From: Tritrichomonas musculus
Taxonomy: Eukaryota; Parabasalia; Tritrichomonadida; Tritrichomonadidae
Assembly (NCBI GenBank): GCA_039105265.1
Contig: JAPFFF010000009.1
Coordinates: forward strand, 4,154,001 to 4,218,000
Direction of reading: 5' to 3'
DNA: 64,000 bases
Positions 21,199 through 31,100 of the stretch are shown here, one piece after another. The position numbers were made by a program, and so were the translations under genes. Under the pieces are notes generated by a model, which did no database searches, was not told where the DNA came from, and saw nothing but the letters and a program-made list of their open reading frames with translations. Numbering within the stretch: the first letter of the stretch is position 1; each line of letters opens with the position of its first letter.

Positions 21199-22308
21199 AT
21201 GACTTCAAATAAACTCATTTCCCAACTAACTAAGAAAGAAATACTTCAACTACCTGGGTTCGCTGGATTGAATAAAATATTGTTACCAAATTTGAAAAAT
21301 ATATTGCGTGCTCATCTCGTGAAAACAAATATATTCAAACGTGGTGTTCGCGTCAATGATTATTTAGATTATTGCAAGAAACACAAATTGGATTCTATTC
21401 AAATAGATACATCGATTAAACAACCTACTAAATCTAATCGCAAATTGAGTAAAGCTGATATTAACGAAAAGATTAAACTATACAAAGAATATATTGATGA
21501 TTATACAGAATTATTGGAGAAGGCGAAATTGAATCCAGCAGCTAAACCAGGTGTTGATGAATGTATGCACAATATAAATATTTACAAGAATAAGATACAA
21601 GAATTGCTTGGCGATAAATATAATAAACCTGAATTGAAAACTATTAATAATGAAATCAATGCATTGCAAGGAAAAATAGATGATTATTTATACGGTGATA
21701 ATAAATTGAAAAAGTTATTGTATGAACAGCAAGATGATGAATATGATTTGAATAATAATGCTGATGCTTTAACCGAGGATGAATTAAATGAGACTAGGAT
21801 TGCTGTTAAACAACGTGCTGCTGAGATATCTGAGCTCAAGAAGAATTTCGTTCCAATGAGTGATGATGAATTTGATTCTTTATCTAATAAGCTCGAGAAA
21901 CTACGTGAACATAAACAGCAGATTGAAAATGATATAAACAAATTAATCGAGGAGGATAAAAATAAACGTAAACGAGCTAGAAAACCTAAACCTAAATTGA
22001 CAGATGAACAAAAGAAAGCCAATCGTGAGAAGATGATGAAACGAAGACGTGAGGAGAAAATATTATATAGACCTAATGCAGATTTATCACGGGAGGAACA
22101 ATTTGATAAAGAAATATTACTTAGTGAAAGGAAGATTAATGAGTTGGAAAAGACATATGCTCAATATAAAGATGATGAGCGATATGCTGCAGAATTACAA
22201 AATGAAATAAATAGGTTATATAATAATATTGATTATGTTGATAAAAAGAAGACAGCTTATATTGCTGAGAAAAGTAAAACCAAGAAATCGAGAAGACGAA
22301 AGAAGTAA
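21199..22308 (+). CDS. Polinton coiled-coil protein with a shared 'LPGF' N-terminal module
   Basis: 369 residues. Residues ~1-55 (ISQLTKKEILQLPGF... FKRGVRVNDYLDYCKKHK) match the first ~55 residues of the DNA polymerase gene (28191) and a stretch of the protein at 26392. The rest is a long charged coiled coil (~75-360), very rich in Lys/Glu, with a basic patch KRKRARKPKPK (~260) and a basic tail KSKTKKSRRRKK. It sits just before the major capsid gene. A scaffold or DNA-binding core role is plausible; the module itself may direct these proteins to a common partner. Function is inference. Confidence 0.7.
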   Translation: MTSNKLISQLTKKEILQLPGFAGLNKILLPNLKNILRAHLVKTNIFKRGVRVNDYLDYCKKHKLDSIQIDTSIKQPTKSNRKLSKADINEKIKLYKEYIDDYTELLEKAKLNPAAKPGVDECMHNINIYKNKIQELLGDKYNKPELKTINNEINALQGKIDDYLYGDNKLKKLLYEQQDDEYDLNNNADALTEDELNETRIAVKQRAAEISELKKNFVPMSDDEFDSLSNKLEKLREHKQQIENDINKLIEEDKNKRKRARKPKPKLTDEQKKANREKMMKRRREEKILYRPNADLSREEQFDKEILLSERKINELEKTYAQYKDDERYAAELQNEINRLYNNIDYVDKKKTAYIAEKSKTKKSRRRKK

Positions 22309-22330
22309 TTTTTTTATTACATGAAAAGCA

Positions 22331-23908
22331 ATGTTGAACAATGAAGTGATTATGCAAACATCTGCGGATGCATGCACCCAGATAGCCTCATATTTTGATA
22401 CCGTCGATAATTGCATTGCGATGAGTGATACTAATAAACAATATTCGATCAACCCACAGACGAGTTATGGACCATCTCCTCCAATCAAAAGTGGCTCGTA
22501 TACATCTGTAATCATATCACCAAATACTCACAACACGGCTGATTTATACAACGGATTCATTAAGGCAACGATGGAGATTAAAGTTAATATTGATGATAAG
22601 ATAGATACAGCAAATGTTGGCGATTATAGTTTCAATAATATATGGTATGGATTTAAAGATGCACGCGATGCTATCGAGAAGTATGAAATTGTAGCAAATG
22701 GTATCACCATATATACACAAAATTATGGCTGTGAAGAATCATTTCTTACAGCTTGCTGTTCCAACGAAACCACGAAGAGGGCAGATATTTATTCGAAAAC
22801 TAGGCATAAAGATGTATGGAGACAGAATGAAGGGTGCCGTTGCGGTTTTGTAGTTTACTGGACTAAAGATAGGACCGAAGCTACTGGTACGATTAATTTG
22901 AAGATAGATTTGAGAAGATTCTTGCCGATATCTAACATTAAATATCTCCCAGCGTTTGCAGGCAAAATAGAACTGCGATTATATTTCTCATGCGCGGGAT
23001 TAGTATATTGTCCATGTGGACCTGATGAAAATTTGATCAATAATCCTGGTAAGTATTCAAAATATACATTTCATCCCGTCACGACAGAATTTAAGCAAAT
23101 AGGTAATCCAATAAGATGTTGGGCGACATCTACAACCGCTAATGGATTATATACATTAAATAATGCTGATAGAACAAGTAATGTTATATGGTATGAGGTC
23201 AAGGATTGCCTCAGTATTATCCCATGTTTTGGAATTAGTGAGAGTGTTTATAACTCATTGGTTCAACGATATAGTGATCCATCTCACCCGTTAACATTTC
23301 CTACACAAACATTATCTGTATACACGACAACTAATAAACTCGAGCAACCTAATGATAAGACCACCTGTACTATCACTCCAAGATTTGTTGATAGTATATT
23401 TTGTTTATTCCCGTTGCGTAATACTGATAAAACTGTTTTCAAGAATCCATTATTCAAATCATTCTACATTAATGCGGGTGGATATGGCAACATACCTTCG
23501 CGACCTTTTGGTACAACTGAAGAGTACCCCGAATTCTTGGAATATTGCCAGAATGCAATGAACATGAATGGTGAGCAGAGTGGTTTCAATAAGGAGGTCG
23601 TCAGATCGCTAACCAATTCATATTCATTTAACTCAACGACTGGTTATTATAGTGACGACAGGTCATCGTTTTTCATTGGTCTCCCAACAGAAACTGATAA
23701 TACATATCAACAGGGACTCACTTCGCTATCACCTATCAATTTTGAAATGAATATTACTCAAAGTGCGACTGAAGGTTCATTTGCGAAGAGTGTAGATGCC
23801 AACCCACTTTTCTGCTTATTATATGATGCCTCGATTAGTATATTAGTTCAACCAAATGGTATGCCTCCATTGGTTCGTATTGGTAACTATGATTTAACTA
23901 CACCTTGA
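22331..23908 (+). CDS. Polinton major capsid protein (double jelly-roll)
   Basis: 525 residues. The pattern is that of double jelly-roll capsid proteins: an N-terminal leader, strands around IKATMEIKVNI, then LKIDLRRFLPISNIKYLPAF (~188-207) leading into KIELRLYFS, the usual boundary wording of Polinton capsid proteins. The second half has further aromatic beta strands and ends PPLVRIGNYDLTTP. Size fits the family (about 500-650). It would form trimeric capsomers of an icosahedral shell. Cys residues are unusually frequent near 135-230. The upstream neighbour is the coiled-coil protein, 22 bp away. Confidence 0.8.
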   Translation: MLNNEVIMQTSADACTQIASYFDTVDNCIAMSDTNKQYSINPQTSYGPSPPIKSGSYTSVIISPNTHNTADLYNGFIKATMEIKVNIDDKIDTANVGDYSFNNIWYGFKDARDAIEKYEIVANGITIYTQNYGCEESFLTACCSNETTKRADIYSKTRHKDVWRQNEGCRCGFVVYWTKDRTEATGTINLKIDLRRFLPISNIKYLPAFAGKIELRLYFSCAGLVYCPCGPDENLINNPGKYSKYTFHPVTTEFKQIGNPIRCWATSTTANGLYTLNNADRTSNVIWYEVKDCLSIIPCFGISESVYNSLVQRYSDPSHPLTFPTQTLSVYTTTNKLEQPNDKTTCTITPRFVDSIFCLFPLRNTDKTVFKNPLFKSFYINAGGYGNIPSRPFGTTEEYPEFLEYCQNAMNMNGEQSGFNKEVVRSLTNSYSFNSTTGYYSDDRSSFFIGLPTETDNTYQQGLTSLSPINFEMNITQSATEGSFAKSVDANPLFCLLYDASISILVQPNGMPPLVRIGNYDLTTP

Positions 23909-23958
23909 GTAAATTTTCAAACAATACAACACATTATTTTTGTTTATTTGCATAATAA

Positions 23959-24387
23959 ATGAATAAGTATAAAAACCCGAATTCAACAACCATCGGTACC
24001 ACTGGATGTATGTATAATGAATCGACCACTACCAACAAAGATGTTGAGTATAATCATTATGGTATATATTCAAATGATAATACTTATGCGGTCACATTCA
24101 ATCCTCACATCAATCGACCACCTACGAAAAATATGCCACACAATCCAGTTAGACCACCTCCAACTGATGAGCATATGACGCTTACTCAAAATGAGCCTCC
24201 CGTGAGTATGACTGATGGGATGCATTATTTGAACAATGCGACAACGAAACCTCCTCCATTGCTACCACCATATTTGAATAGACCTCAAGACCTGGCAGCG
24301 ATTCAAGGATTGGCTAATGAGAGAGATAAGGCAAATTTGATATATAATAAGCCGGCTAATATCAATTTCAAAAATATACATTATTGA
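23959..24387 (+). CDS. Small Pro/Asn/Thr-rich Polinton protein
   Basis: 142 residues, low complexity, rich in Pro, Asn, Thr and Tyr. It has clusters such as RPPTKNMPHNPVRPPP and KPPPLLPPYLNRP, and a short helical C-terminus (LAAIQGLANERDKANLIY). The run PPPLLPPY is reminiscent of late-domain or WW-binding peptides but is not a strict PPxY. It follows the capsid gene by 50 bp and has the T-rich pre-start sequence. Likely a minor structural or disordered adaptor protein; unproven. Confidence 0.55.
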   Translation: MNKYKNPNSTTIGTTGCMYNESTTTNKDVEYNHYGIYSNDNTYAVTFNPHINRPPTKNMPHNPVRPPPTDEHMTLTQNEPPVSMTDGMHYLNNATTKPPPLLPPYLNRPQDLAAIQGLANERDKANLIYNKPANINFKNIHY

Positions 24388-24424
24388 GAAATCACATGGT
24401 TTATAATATTTTATTTTTGGGGAA

Positions 24425-24955
24425 ATGATCAAGAAAAGAAATGCTAATGCAGGTATCAATGCAAACGTTTCATTAGAACCATCAGCTGCATCGCAATCAA
24501 CATCTAATATTAATAATAATATCATCATTAATAAGAGGGATGATGGCAAGGAGGATATCGTCATTACGAGAGATATCGATGAGGAGCAACCAGTATCATC
24601 CGCTGAGGGCATGGATGTGAGGACTGTTATATTAGAATCATATGCACAAATATTATTGAATCAAGATAAGGCGTTATTAAGTAATCTCATCTCCAAAAAT
24701 TGTATCATTGTTCCCATGTCGGCTTTACAAAATATTATCAAGGCAGCTATCCATACTGAACAGGTAGATATATATCTGGATGAAGATATTAAATGTTGTG
24801 CAACTAAAGCTAATCCAATTCGCAAAATAGAAGCTATCAAAATTGTTAATGAGAATGGAGAAATTGTAACTGATTTCAAGCAGGTCTACAATAAGGAGTA
24901 TAACGAACTCGTTAACGTATACCATTTATGTCTCAAATACTGCATCAATATGTAA
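24425..24955 (+). CDS. Polinton protein with a conserved-looking C-terminal domain, unknown
   Basis: 176 residues. The first ~60 are disordered (Ser/Asn/Asp-rich). Residues ~65-176 look folded, with helices (VRTVILESYAQILL, MSALQNIIKAAIHT) alternating with strands (VDIYLDEDIKCCATKA, KIEAIKIVNENGEIV). I do not recognise the fold. It is preceded by ATTTTATTTTTGGGGAA. Its stop codon is followed by a ~490-bp stretch without a convincing gene. Confidence 0.6.
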   Translation: MIKKRNANAGINANVSLEPSAASQSTSNINNNIIINKRDDGKEDIVITRDIDEEQPVSSAEGMDVRTVILESYAQILLNQDKALLSNLISKNCIIVPMSALQNIIKAAIHTEQVDIYLDEDIKCCATKANPIRKIEAIKIVNENGEIVTDFKQVYNKEYNELVNVYHLCLKYCINM

Positions 24956-25448
24956 AAATAAAAATGCAAAAACCAACCCCCATAATTGGATGCGTAATGC
25001 ATTCTCTCGAGGAACCAACATACGTACCCGGGATTATATATCAATCCCCCAAGGAAAATATCTGCATCCAATTACAGGAGCTGGTTTGGGTTTGCATTGC
25101 CGACAATGCTTCGTATTATCCATAATCCACAAGTAATAGCTTACCACAAGGTGTTTAGTTCGCTAGGGCTCTATCACAAATATGGACCGAAAATAATACG
25201 AAAAATCGGTATGGCAGCGAATCGAACTCATGCCTGCCGCCGAAGCTGGGAGACATGCTTCATGATCCAACAACTATACCAGTTAGCGCTAACACATATA
25301 TGTTTTCGATTTACTATTTAAACTGTTCCAACTATATTCCATCATACATATAGAACGCAGTTCCTGCTCGCTATATATGCCCAAAATTTTTCAAAAATAT
25401 TTTTTATATCACATGTCTAAAATTTTTTATTTTTTTATCCTAATATAA
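24956..25448. other. Polinton inter-gene stretch, GC-richer, with a tRNA-like shape on the minus strand
   Basis: Only short overlapping frames (under ~75 codons) on the plus strand occur here and none stands out. The 25208-25280 part is richer in GC than its surroundings; read on the minus strand it has tRNA-like outer pairing (GGTATAG with CCATACC) and a TTCGATT loop word. A 12-bp palindrome GTTAGCGCTAAC lies at 25282-25293. Whether this is a gene, an RNA or a replication/packaging signal cannot be told. Confidence 0.4.
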
Positions 25449-25907
25449 ATGTCTGTTGATTCAATCGTAGACACTAACAATAACTTCTACTCACCAACCA
25501 AGCTCGTTTCATTTATCAATGATACATATAAGAACAACAAGTTTGTAAAGGCTGTCATCTATTTCGAGGGGGAGAAAGTATTTAAAAATAGGTTTGACAA
25601 ATATTGTTGCAAACCTTTATTCATCACACTCGAATCTAATAATAAGAAAAATAATGTATTCATCAACTATAATAAAATCATTAAATTGTTTGGGGATTCG
25701 ATTATAGTATCATTCAACTGCAAATTCGAGAGTAAGGATAATCTATACGTCCTTGTCATAGATTTCACGATGCAAACATATATGGACACTCCATACTATC
25801 CATGTCACGTTCTCGAATGTGTCAACAAACATAATATCAAATGTATTCGCGACCAGTTCAAAATTGAATTCGATGATAGCGATATAAAGGATGATTGCTT
25901 CGTATAA
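25449..25907 (+). CDS. Small Polinton protein, unknown
   Basis: 152 residues, apparently one folded domain with alternating strands and helices (FVKAVIYFEGEKVF, KPLFITLES, NLYVLVIDFTMQTY). Five Cys and several His are scattered without a clear zinc pattern. The start has a strong T-rich upstream stretch (AATTTTTTATTTTTTTATCC). No family is recognised. It opens a second gene group after the 490-bp stretch. Confidence 0.6.
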   Translation: MSVDSIVDTNNNFYSPTKLVSFINDTYKNNKFVKAVIYFEGEKVFKNRFDKYCCKPLFITLESNNKKNNVFINYNKIIKLFGDSIIVSFNCKFESKDNLYVLVIDFTMQTYMDTPYYPCHVLECVNKHNIKCIRDQFKIEFDDSDIKDDCFV

Positions 25908-25953
25908 ATATGCGTCGATTATTTTTTATATAATATTTTTTCTCGATAAGCAA

Positions 25954-26349
25954 ATGAGTGAATCGCAAGTAGATAGTCCAACTTTTTCTAATCAACTTGC
26001 ATCCGTCACCGGGACAATTGTTAAATCGAAATCGAGTGATGTATTAAATAAGATTGATAACATTGATGATGAACCTGTTGAACCTACATCTAAGAAGCCT
26101 CGTGGGCGAAGATGTAAGTATGCTAATGATGACGAGCGACGAGCTGCTAGACGCCAACAGCAACGTGAATATAGATTACGTAAAAAATATGAAATGGAGA
26201 TACTAAGGAGATATGTCGAGGAACATCTTGATGAGCTTGAAGAGGAGGAAGAGGATACCCCGGATGCGGATAATATCGATTGTAGTGTTAATGAGACAAT
26301 TAATGAGACACCTGATGATGAACCCTTAGTAGATGACTGCGATAATTAA
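25954..26349 (+). CDS. Small Polinton protein with a bZIP-like basic region
   Basis: From the ATG at 25954 the protein is 131 residues; an in-frame ATG at 25891 would overlap the previous gene and lacks the usual T-rich leader, so I prefer 25954. The centre is strongly basic and helical: KKPRGRRCKYANDDERRAAR then RQQQREYRLRKKYEMEI, leading into a Leu/Glu helix (RRYVEEHLDELEEEEED). That resembles a bZIP basic region with a short dimer helix and suggests DNA binding, possibly gene control or DNA condensation. The acidic tail could be a regulatory segment. Family not certain. Confidence 0.6.
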   Translation: MSESQVDSPTFSNQLASVTGTIVKSKSSDVLNKIDNIDDEPVEPTSKKPRGRRCKYANDDERRAARRQQQREYRLRKKYEMEILRRYVEEHLDELEEEEEDTPDADNIDCSVNETINETPDDEPLVDDCDN

Positions 26350-26391
26350 ATAATTACATTTTATCGAACCATATTTTTATTTTTGTTTAAA

Positions 26392-27381
26392 ATGAGTGAT
26401 AGTAATGACTTCAATTATGATCCAAATGATGACTCATATCCCAAGAAGCATGGCTCATCCAGTTGCAACCTACCCCAGAATAAAACTGTACTAAGTCTAA
26501 ATAAGGGAGAGATTGTTCAATTACCCGGATTTAAGAGTTTACGTAATTATTTATTGACTGAACTCAAGGGTTTCGTTCGCGTGAGAGTTCATCAATATAC
26601 TAAAAAGAAACGTGGTTATAAAGTCAAAGAATATGTTGAAAAATATCGAAGTAATCCTGAACCATATATACCACCGCATCCCACTAAACGTAAGATGATA
26701 GCTCCACCCAAATCCAATATTAAGTCTATTGAATATACATCTAATGATTCATCCACGCCACCTGCAAATTATATGTCTAAGAAGCAACGTAAGGCAGCTA
26801 TCATTGCGGCTGCACGTGCTCAAAGAAGACAACTCATCACGGATCAGGGATTGCAGGAAGCATATGAACGTATCAAAGATAAAGCTAGACGAGCTCGTAG
26901 AGCAGTTGAAAGAAAACAACGAAAGAAAGATAATAAGGCTAAGCGTGCTGCTATAAAACAAGCTAACTGGGAGAAGGAACATAAGGAGAAGGAAATCAAT
27001 AAATTATTGAAGGAGGCTGAATCATATGATCCATACAAGCCACCTGCAAATTATATGTCTAAGAAGCAACGTAAGGCTGCACTGATAGCAGCTGCTCAAA
27101 GTTCTAAAGCTGCAGCTAGAAAGCAACGTAGAAAGGAAAATAAAGCTAAGCGTGTTGCTATAAAACAAGCTAACTGGGAGAAGCATGTTGCTGAAAAGGA
27201 GGAAGCTATCGCTAGGGAAGCATTGATTCGTGAATCGAATGCACGTTCAAAAATATTTAAAGATATAAAGAATAATGGTAAGCTTGCACAATCTGCTAAA
27301 CAAATCGCAAGGACTAAGAGAAATCTCGAATTGATACATGGTAAACCTGTTAGAATTATCAGTATTGAGGATAACAAATAA
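26392..27381 (+). CDS. Polinton basic repeat protein with the shared 'LPGF' module
   Basis: From the ATG at 26392, 329 residues. After ~30 disordered residues the shared module appears (VLSLNKGEIVQLPGF...LLTELKGFVRVRV...KKKRGYKVKEYVEKY, ~32-85). Then come two copies of a ~70-residue block: PPANYMSKKQRKAAIIAAA followed by a Lys/Arg/Ala-rich helix (KRAAIKQANWEKE). The protein is extremely basic, fitting a DNA-binding core or histone-like role. The two blocks are also similar at DNA level (about 26757-26975 and 27040-27190), so one is a recent internal duplication. Confidence 0.65.
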   Translation: MSDSNDFNYDPNDDSYPKKHGSSSCNLPQNKTVLSLNKGEIVQLPGFKSLRNYLLTELKGFVRVRVHQYTKKKRGYKVKEYVEKYRSNPEPYIPPHPTKRKMIAPPKSNIKSIEYTSNDSSTPPANYMSKKQRKAAIIAAARAQRRQLITDQGLQEAYERIKDKARRARRAVERKQRKKDNKAKRAAIKQANWEKEHKEKEINKLLKEAESYDPYKPPANYMSKKQRKAALIAAAQSSKAAARKQRRKENKAKRVAIKQANWEKHVAEKEEAIAREALIRESNARSKIFKDIKNNGKLAQSAKQIARTKRNLELIHGKPVRIISIEDNK

Positions 27382-27402
27382 TATGTGCCGCAAAAATAAT
27401 AT

Positions 27403-28128
27403 TTAATTCAAGTTATAAATTTTCTTGAATTTATTTACGTATACATTGACAGTTTTATTTTTAGTATCCTTCATGCTAACAAATAGAACACCTGATTTAT
27501 TCTCTTTGATATATAATATTCTGTAGCGAACTCCATTGAAATAGTAAAACTTATTATCGAAATAATAATAGTTTTCAAATAAGTGGTCACCGTATTTATT
27601 CACGACAATTGCATCTTCATCTATATCGTCAACATACTCGTATACGATACCTCTCGTTGAACTCCTATTTTTATTATTATCTTGAGTCGAAACCCATCGT
27701 AAACATTTTACATGATAATATGTCCTATCTTGCTCTATATGGTCGACGATAGTTTTGTTTACGGGGTCATCGTTATATATGAATTGTAGTGCAACAAGTC
27801 TATGTTTTTGTTGACAGCTACCGTTGATAGATACTTGGATGTATCCGCTAGTTTTATTTTTGAATTCAGTAACAATTCTTCCTGTCGATATCTTACGAAT
27901 TGGATAAGGGTAGCAGTTCCATATCTCATACTCGTTTTCATAATTCTTGAGGGGGAACCATTTAGCATCTTCAGCCTTTTCAACGGTGGGGCATACATCA
28001 TCACCGTGTCCATCAGTATTGCAACCAACATCGACAAGATCAGGGGTAGCCTTCAATCTAACATTCTCCTCCTCAAGTAATTTGATGCGTTCCAATAATT
28101 GGTCAATATTGATATTATCGTGTGACAT
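27403..28128 (-). CDS. HNH endonuclease with a NUMOD4-like N-terminal part, inside the Polinton
   Basis: 241 residues on the strand opposite to the flanking genes. A short leucine-zipper-like start (QLLERIKLLEEENVRLKA) is followed by a NUMOD4-like segment (WFPLKNYENEYEIWNCYPYP) and an HNH_3-type core: HRLVALQFI, VDHIEQDRTYYHVKCLRWVS and NNKNRSS. In this family the DH and downstream H/N residues bind the metal and cut DNA. The beta-rich last ~90 residues have no match I know. HNH/NUMOD proteins are typical of phage and large-virus homing genes. Here it may be a passenger homing gene or serve the element's replication. It points toward the basic protein gene with a 20-bp gap. Confidence 0.75.
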   Translation of the reverse strand: MSHDNINIDQLLERIKLLEEENVRLKATPDLVDVGCNTDGHGDDVCPTVEKAEDAKWFPLKNYENEYEIWNCYPYPIRKISTGRIVTEFKNKTSGYIQVSINGSCQQKHRLVALQFIYNDDPVNKTIVDHIEQDRTYYHVKCLRWVSTQDNNKNRSSTRGIVYEYVDDIDEDAIVVNKYGDHLFENYYYFDNKFYYFNGVRYRILYIKENKSGVLFVSMKDTKNKTVNVYVNKFKKIYNLN

Positions 28129-28190
28129 TTTGATAGCGCGATAAAAAAATGAGTTGATTTTGAAACCGGGCCATTTTTAATGATATGTAA

Positions 28191-31100
28191 ATGAAAAATA
28201 AATTATTAAGTAAACTCACCAAAAGAGATATCTTATCGTTACCCGGATTCGCTAATAAAACTGCATCGTTAAGAGAGTTGAAGGGTGAGTTATCGAATCG
28301 ATTGATAAGTATGCATATTAATAGGAGAGGTGTTTGCGTTGATGATTATATTAGAGCATTTGATAAGGATGATAATAAATTATTCGCGACCATTCGTAAA
28401 GGCAAATCGAGTCATATCAATCGAGTTCAGCAACGTAATCAGTATAAAAATAGTATCCGCGACAACGCATTAGAGGAGAGGCTTATATTAAACATCCCCA
28501 TCAACTTATATCAATCCAAGACTGATGAGAGAATTCAATATGAGAAACGAATCAAGGATGTTGTCAATAAACGCAATTTCCAAAAATATATGACCGAATA
28601 TATGTTATACGTGAATAGGAGGATATCATTTGATGTGTTGATAGGAGATGATGAAGACAAACGTTTAGCATTTTGTGAGGCGTTGAGAAAATGTTATAGT
28701 TTGAAAGGTGATGAGAGACCTGTTGTCAAAGCTCACTCACTCGATGGTACGTATAAATATTTCACCCTGAGTGATAAATGGATGATTGATAACACGATTG
28801 GTCATATCGCAGGCACCGTTGATTTGATCGAAGATGCTAGTGATGTAAATCCCAACTACAACAGCACATTTATACCCGTTCGATACGAAGCATTATTTGT
28901 AACTAAAAGTAAGTTCAAAAAGACCACCACATTTTCGATTCAAAAATTAGATCCTGATACGAATACAGTTTATAATGAAGAGATTGAGATTGATGAAGAT
29001 TTTAGAAACATGTATGATGGCGGATTTTTCCCATATATCAATTTGAGCAATATCGATTTGACAGATTACCATATATTTAGTTCCATAGACAAAAATAATT
29101 ATAAGGACAACTGCTTCGTATATGCATGTATTCAATCAGGTGTATTTGAGATAGATGAAATAAATCATTTGAGGAATTATATTAGGACTAAGCGAGTTCC
29201 TTGTAATCGTATTATCAGTGTTGCCAAGGAATTCAAATGCCACTTCATTATACGACGTATCGATGAATCCAAAGATACTCGCCACCAATATAATGTTAGA
29301 ATTGATACGCGAAAGAAACCATGGGCTAAGGATTACATGAGAACTGTCGACCTACTCCTATATAAGAATCACTACATGATTAATAAAAATATCATGGCGA
29401 CAACATATTATTTGGAACATAGAGATGAGCTCGATGAAAAATTTGCTCATATTCCAATTGATAGGAGAGTTCTAATCAAGGGTGTTAATAAAGATACCCC
29501 TCTATATAAAAATGAAGGTACCACTCCAATGATTATTCTACGTAAGATGTTTGATTTAAACTTATTTAGAGAGATTAAGAATTGTGAATTAAATATATTA
29601 GCAACGACCGAATTCAATAATAATCTAAATGACTATGTCGATTTAAATTATGATGAGGAGCTATGTTGCAAACCTATCAAAACAGATACTAATTACGGTA
29701 AGCAATGGAGTAGGATTTATTATAGTGATTATGAAACCAACTCAACGGTGTCTCCTCATGTTCCATATCTAAATTGTACAGCTTGGAGAGATGGTGCATA
29801 TATTCACAGTATATCTTTCACAGGAGATAATATTAATGAACAGCTATTAGATTATTTGAAGGATCAATCGTTAACATACTTTCACAATCTAAAATATGAT
29901 GCATGCTTCTTCATGAACACATATGGTTGGCAACCCAAGATACTTGAGCGAGCAGGTACTATATTACAAATCATTATGAACAAATATATTGATAACAAGA
30001 TTGTGAAAACGTTAACGTTCCGCAACAGCTATTCTCTAATTAATAAGCCCTTGAGGAAATTCGCGAGCATGTTCAACTTAGATGTCCACAAGGAGATCAT
30101 GGCCTATAAGCTATATACGGAACATAATATTAAACGTTGTATCGTGCCAGCGTTAGAATTCCAAATACGATATTATGAAGAGAAAAAAGATGAGAAATCT
30201 TTGCATGAGATTGCACGAGATTTTAAACAGTTGATTGAAAATGCGAAGATAGCTGATGCGTATGACTCATTAAATATAGATATCATGAAATATGCGAAAT
30301 TTTATTGCAAGAAGGATTGCATAGTTTTGATGAAGGGCTTGGAGAAATTTAATGAAGACCTCATGAAAATATTTCATGAAACCAAGATTAATATGTTAAA
30401 CATTCATAACTATATATCTATCTCAGCTATTGGATACGATTTCGCTAAAAGATATGGATGCTTTAATGGATGCTATGAGTTGAGTGGTAAGCCCCAGAAT
30501 TTTATCCTGAGATGTGTAAGCGGAGGTAGGACAATGACTGCGAATAATGAAAAGCAATACATAGAGGGGCGCATCCAAGACTTCGATGCCGTGTCTTTAT
30601 ATCCATCTGCGATGAGAATTATGAATGGGGTGCCAAAGGGCAAGCCTAAGATCATCCCCACAAATGTTTCGAAGGAAGAGCTGTTGAGATATGACACGTT
30701 TTTTGCAGAAATCAATATTACAAAAATTAAATGTAAGAGTGATATTGATTACAAATTTGGGCATGTATTCCATCGGGATGATAATGGTAGCAAGATATTT
30801 GATAACAATCCAGTCACCCATTTCTATATCGACAAGATAGCATTCATGGATTTAATGGAGTTTTATGATTTCGATTATGAGTTCATTCGCGGATACTATT
30901 TCAATGAAGGTTTCAATACAACTATAAATAAGTTCATCGATAAATTATTTAGACTTAGATTGAGATACCAACGAGCATGTAATCCGTTGGAGCAAACTAT
31001 TAAGCTGCTCCTCAATAGTATATATGGTAAGTCTATTTTGAAAGCTATTCCAATCGAGACTAAATCTGTCCCAAAGGAGAAGATATATAACTATATCTGG

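Noticed and set aside
25891-25953. Upstream start for the bZIP-like Polinton protein
   Set aside because: It would overlap the previous gene and add a hydrophobic stretch that is really the T-rich leader.
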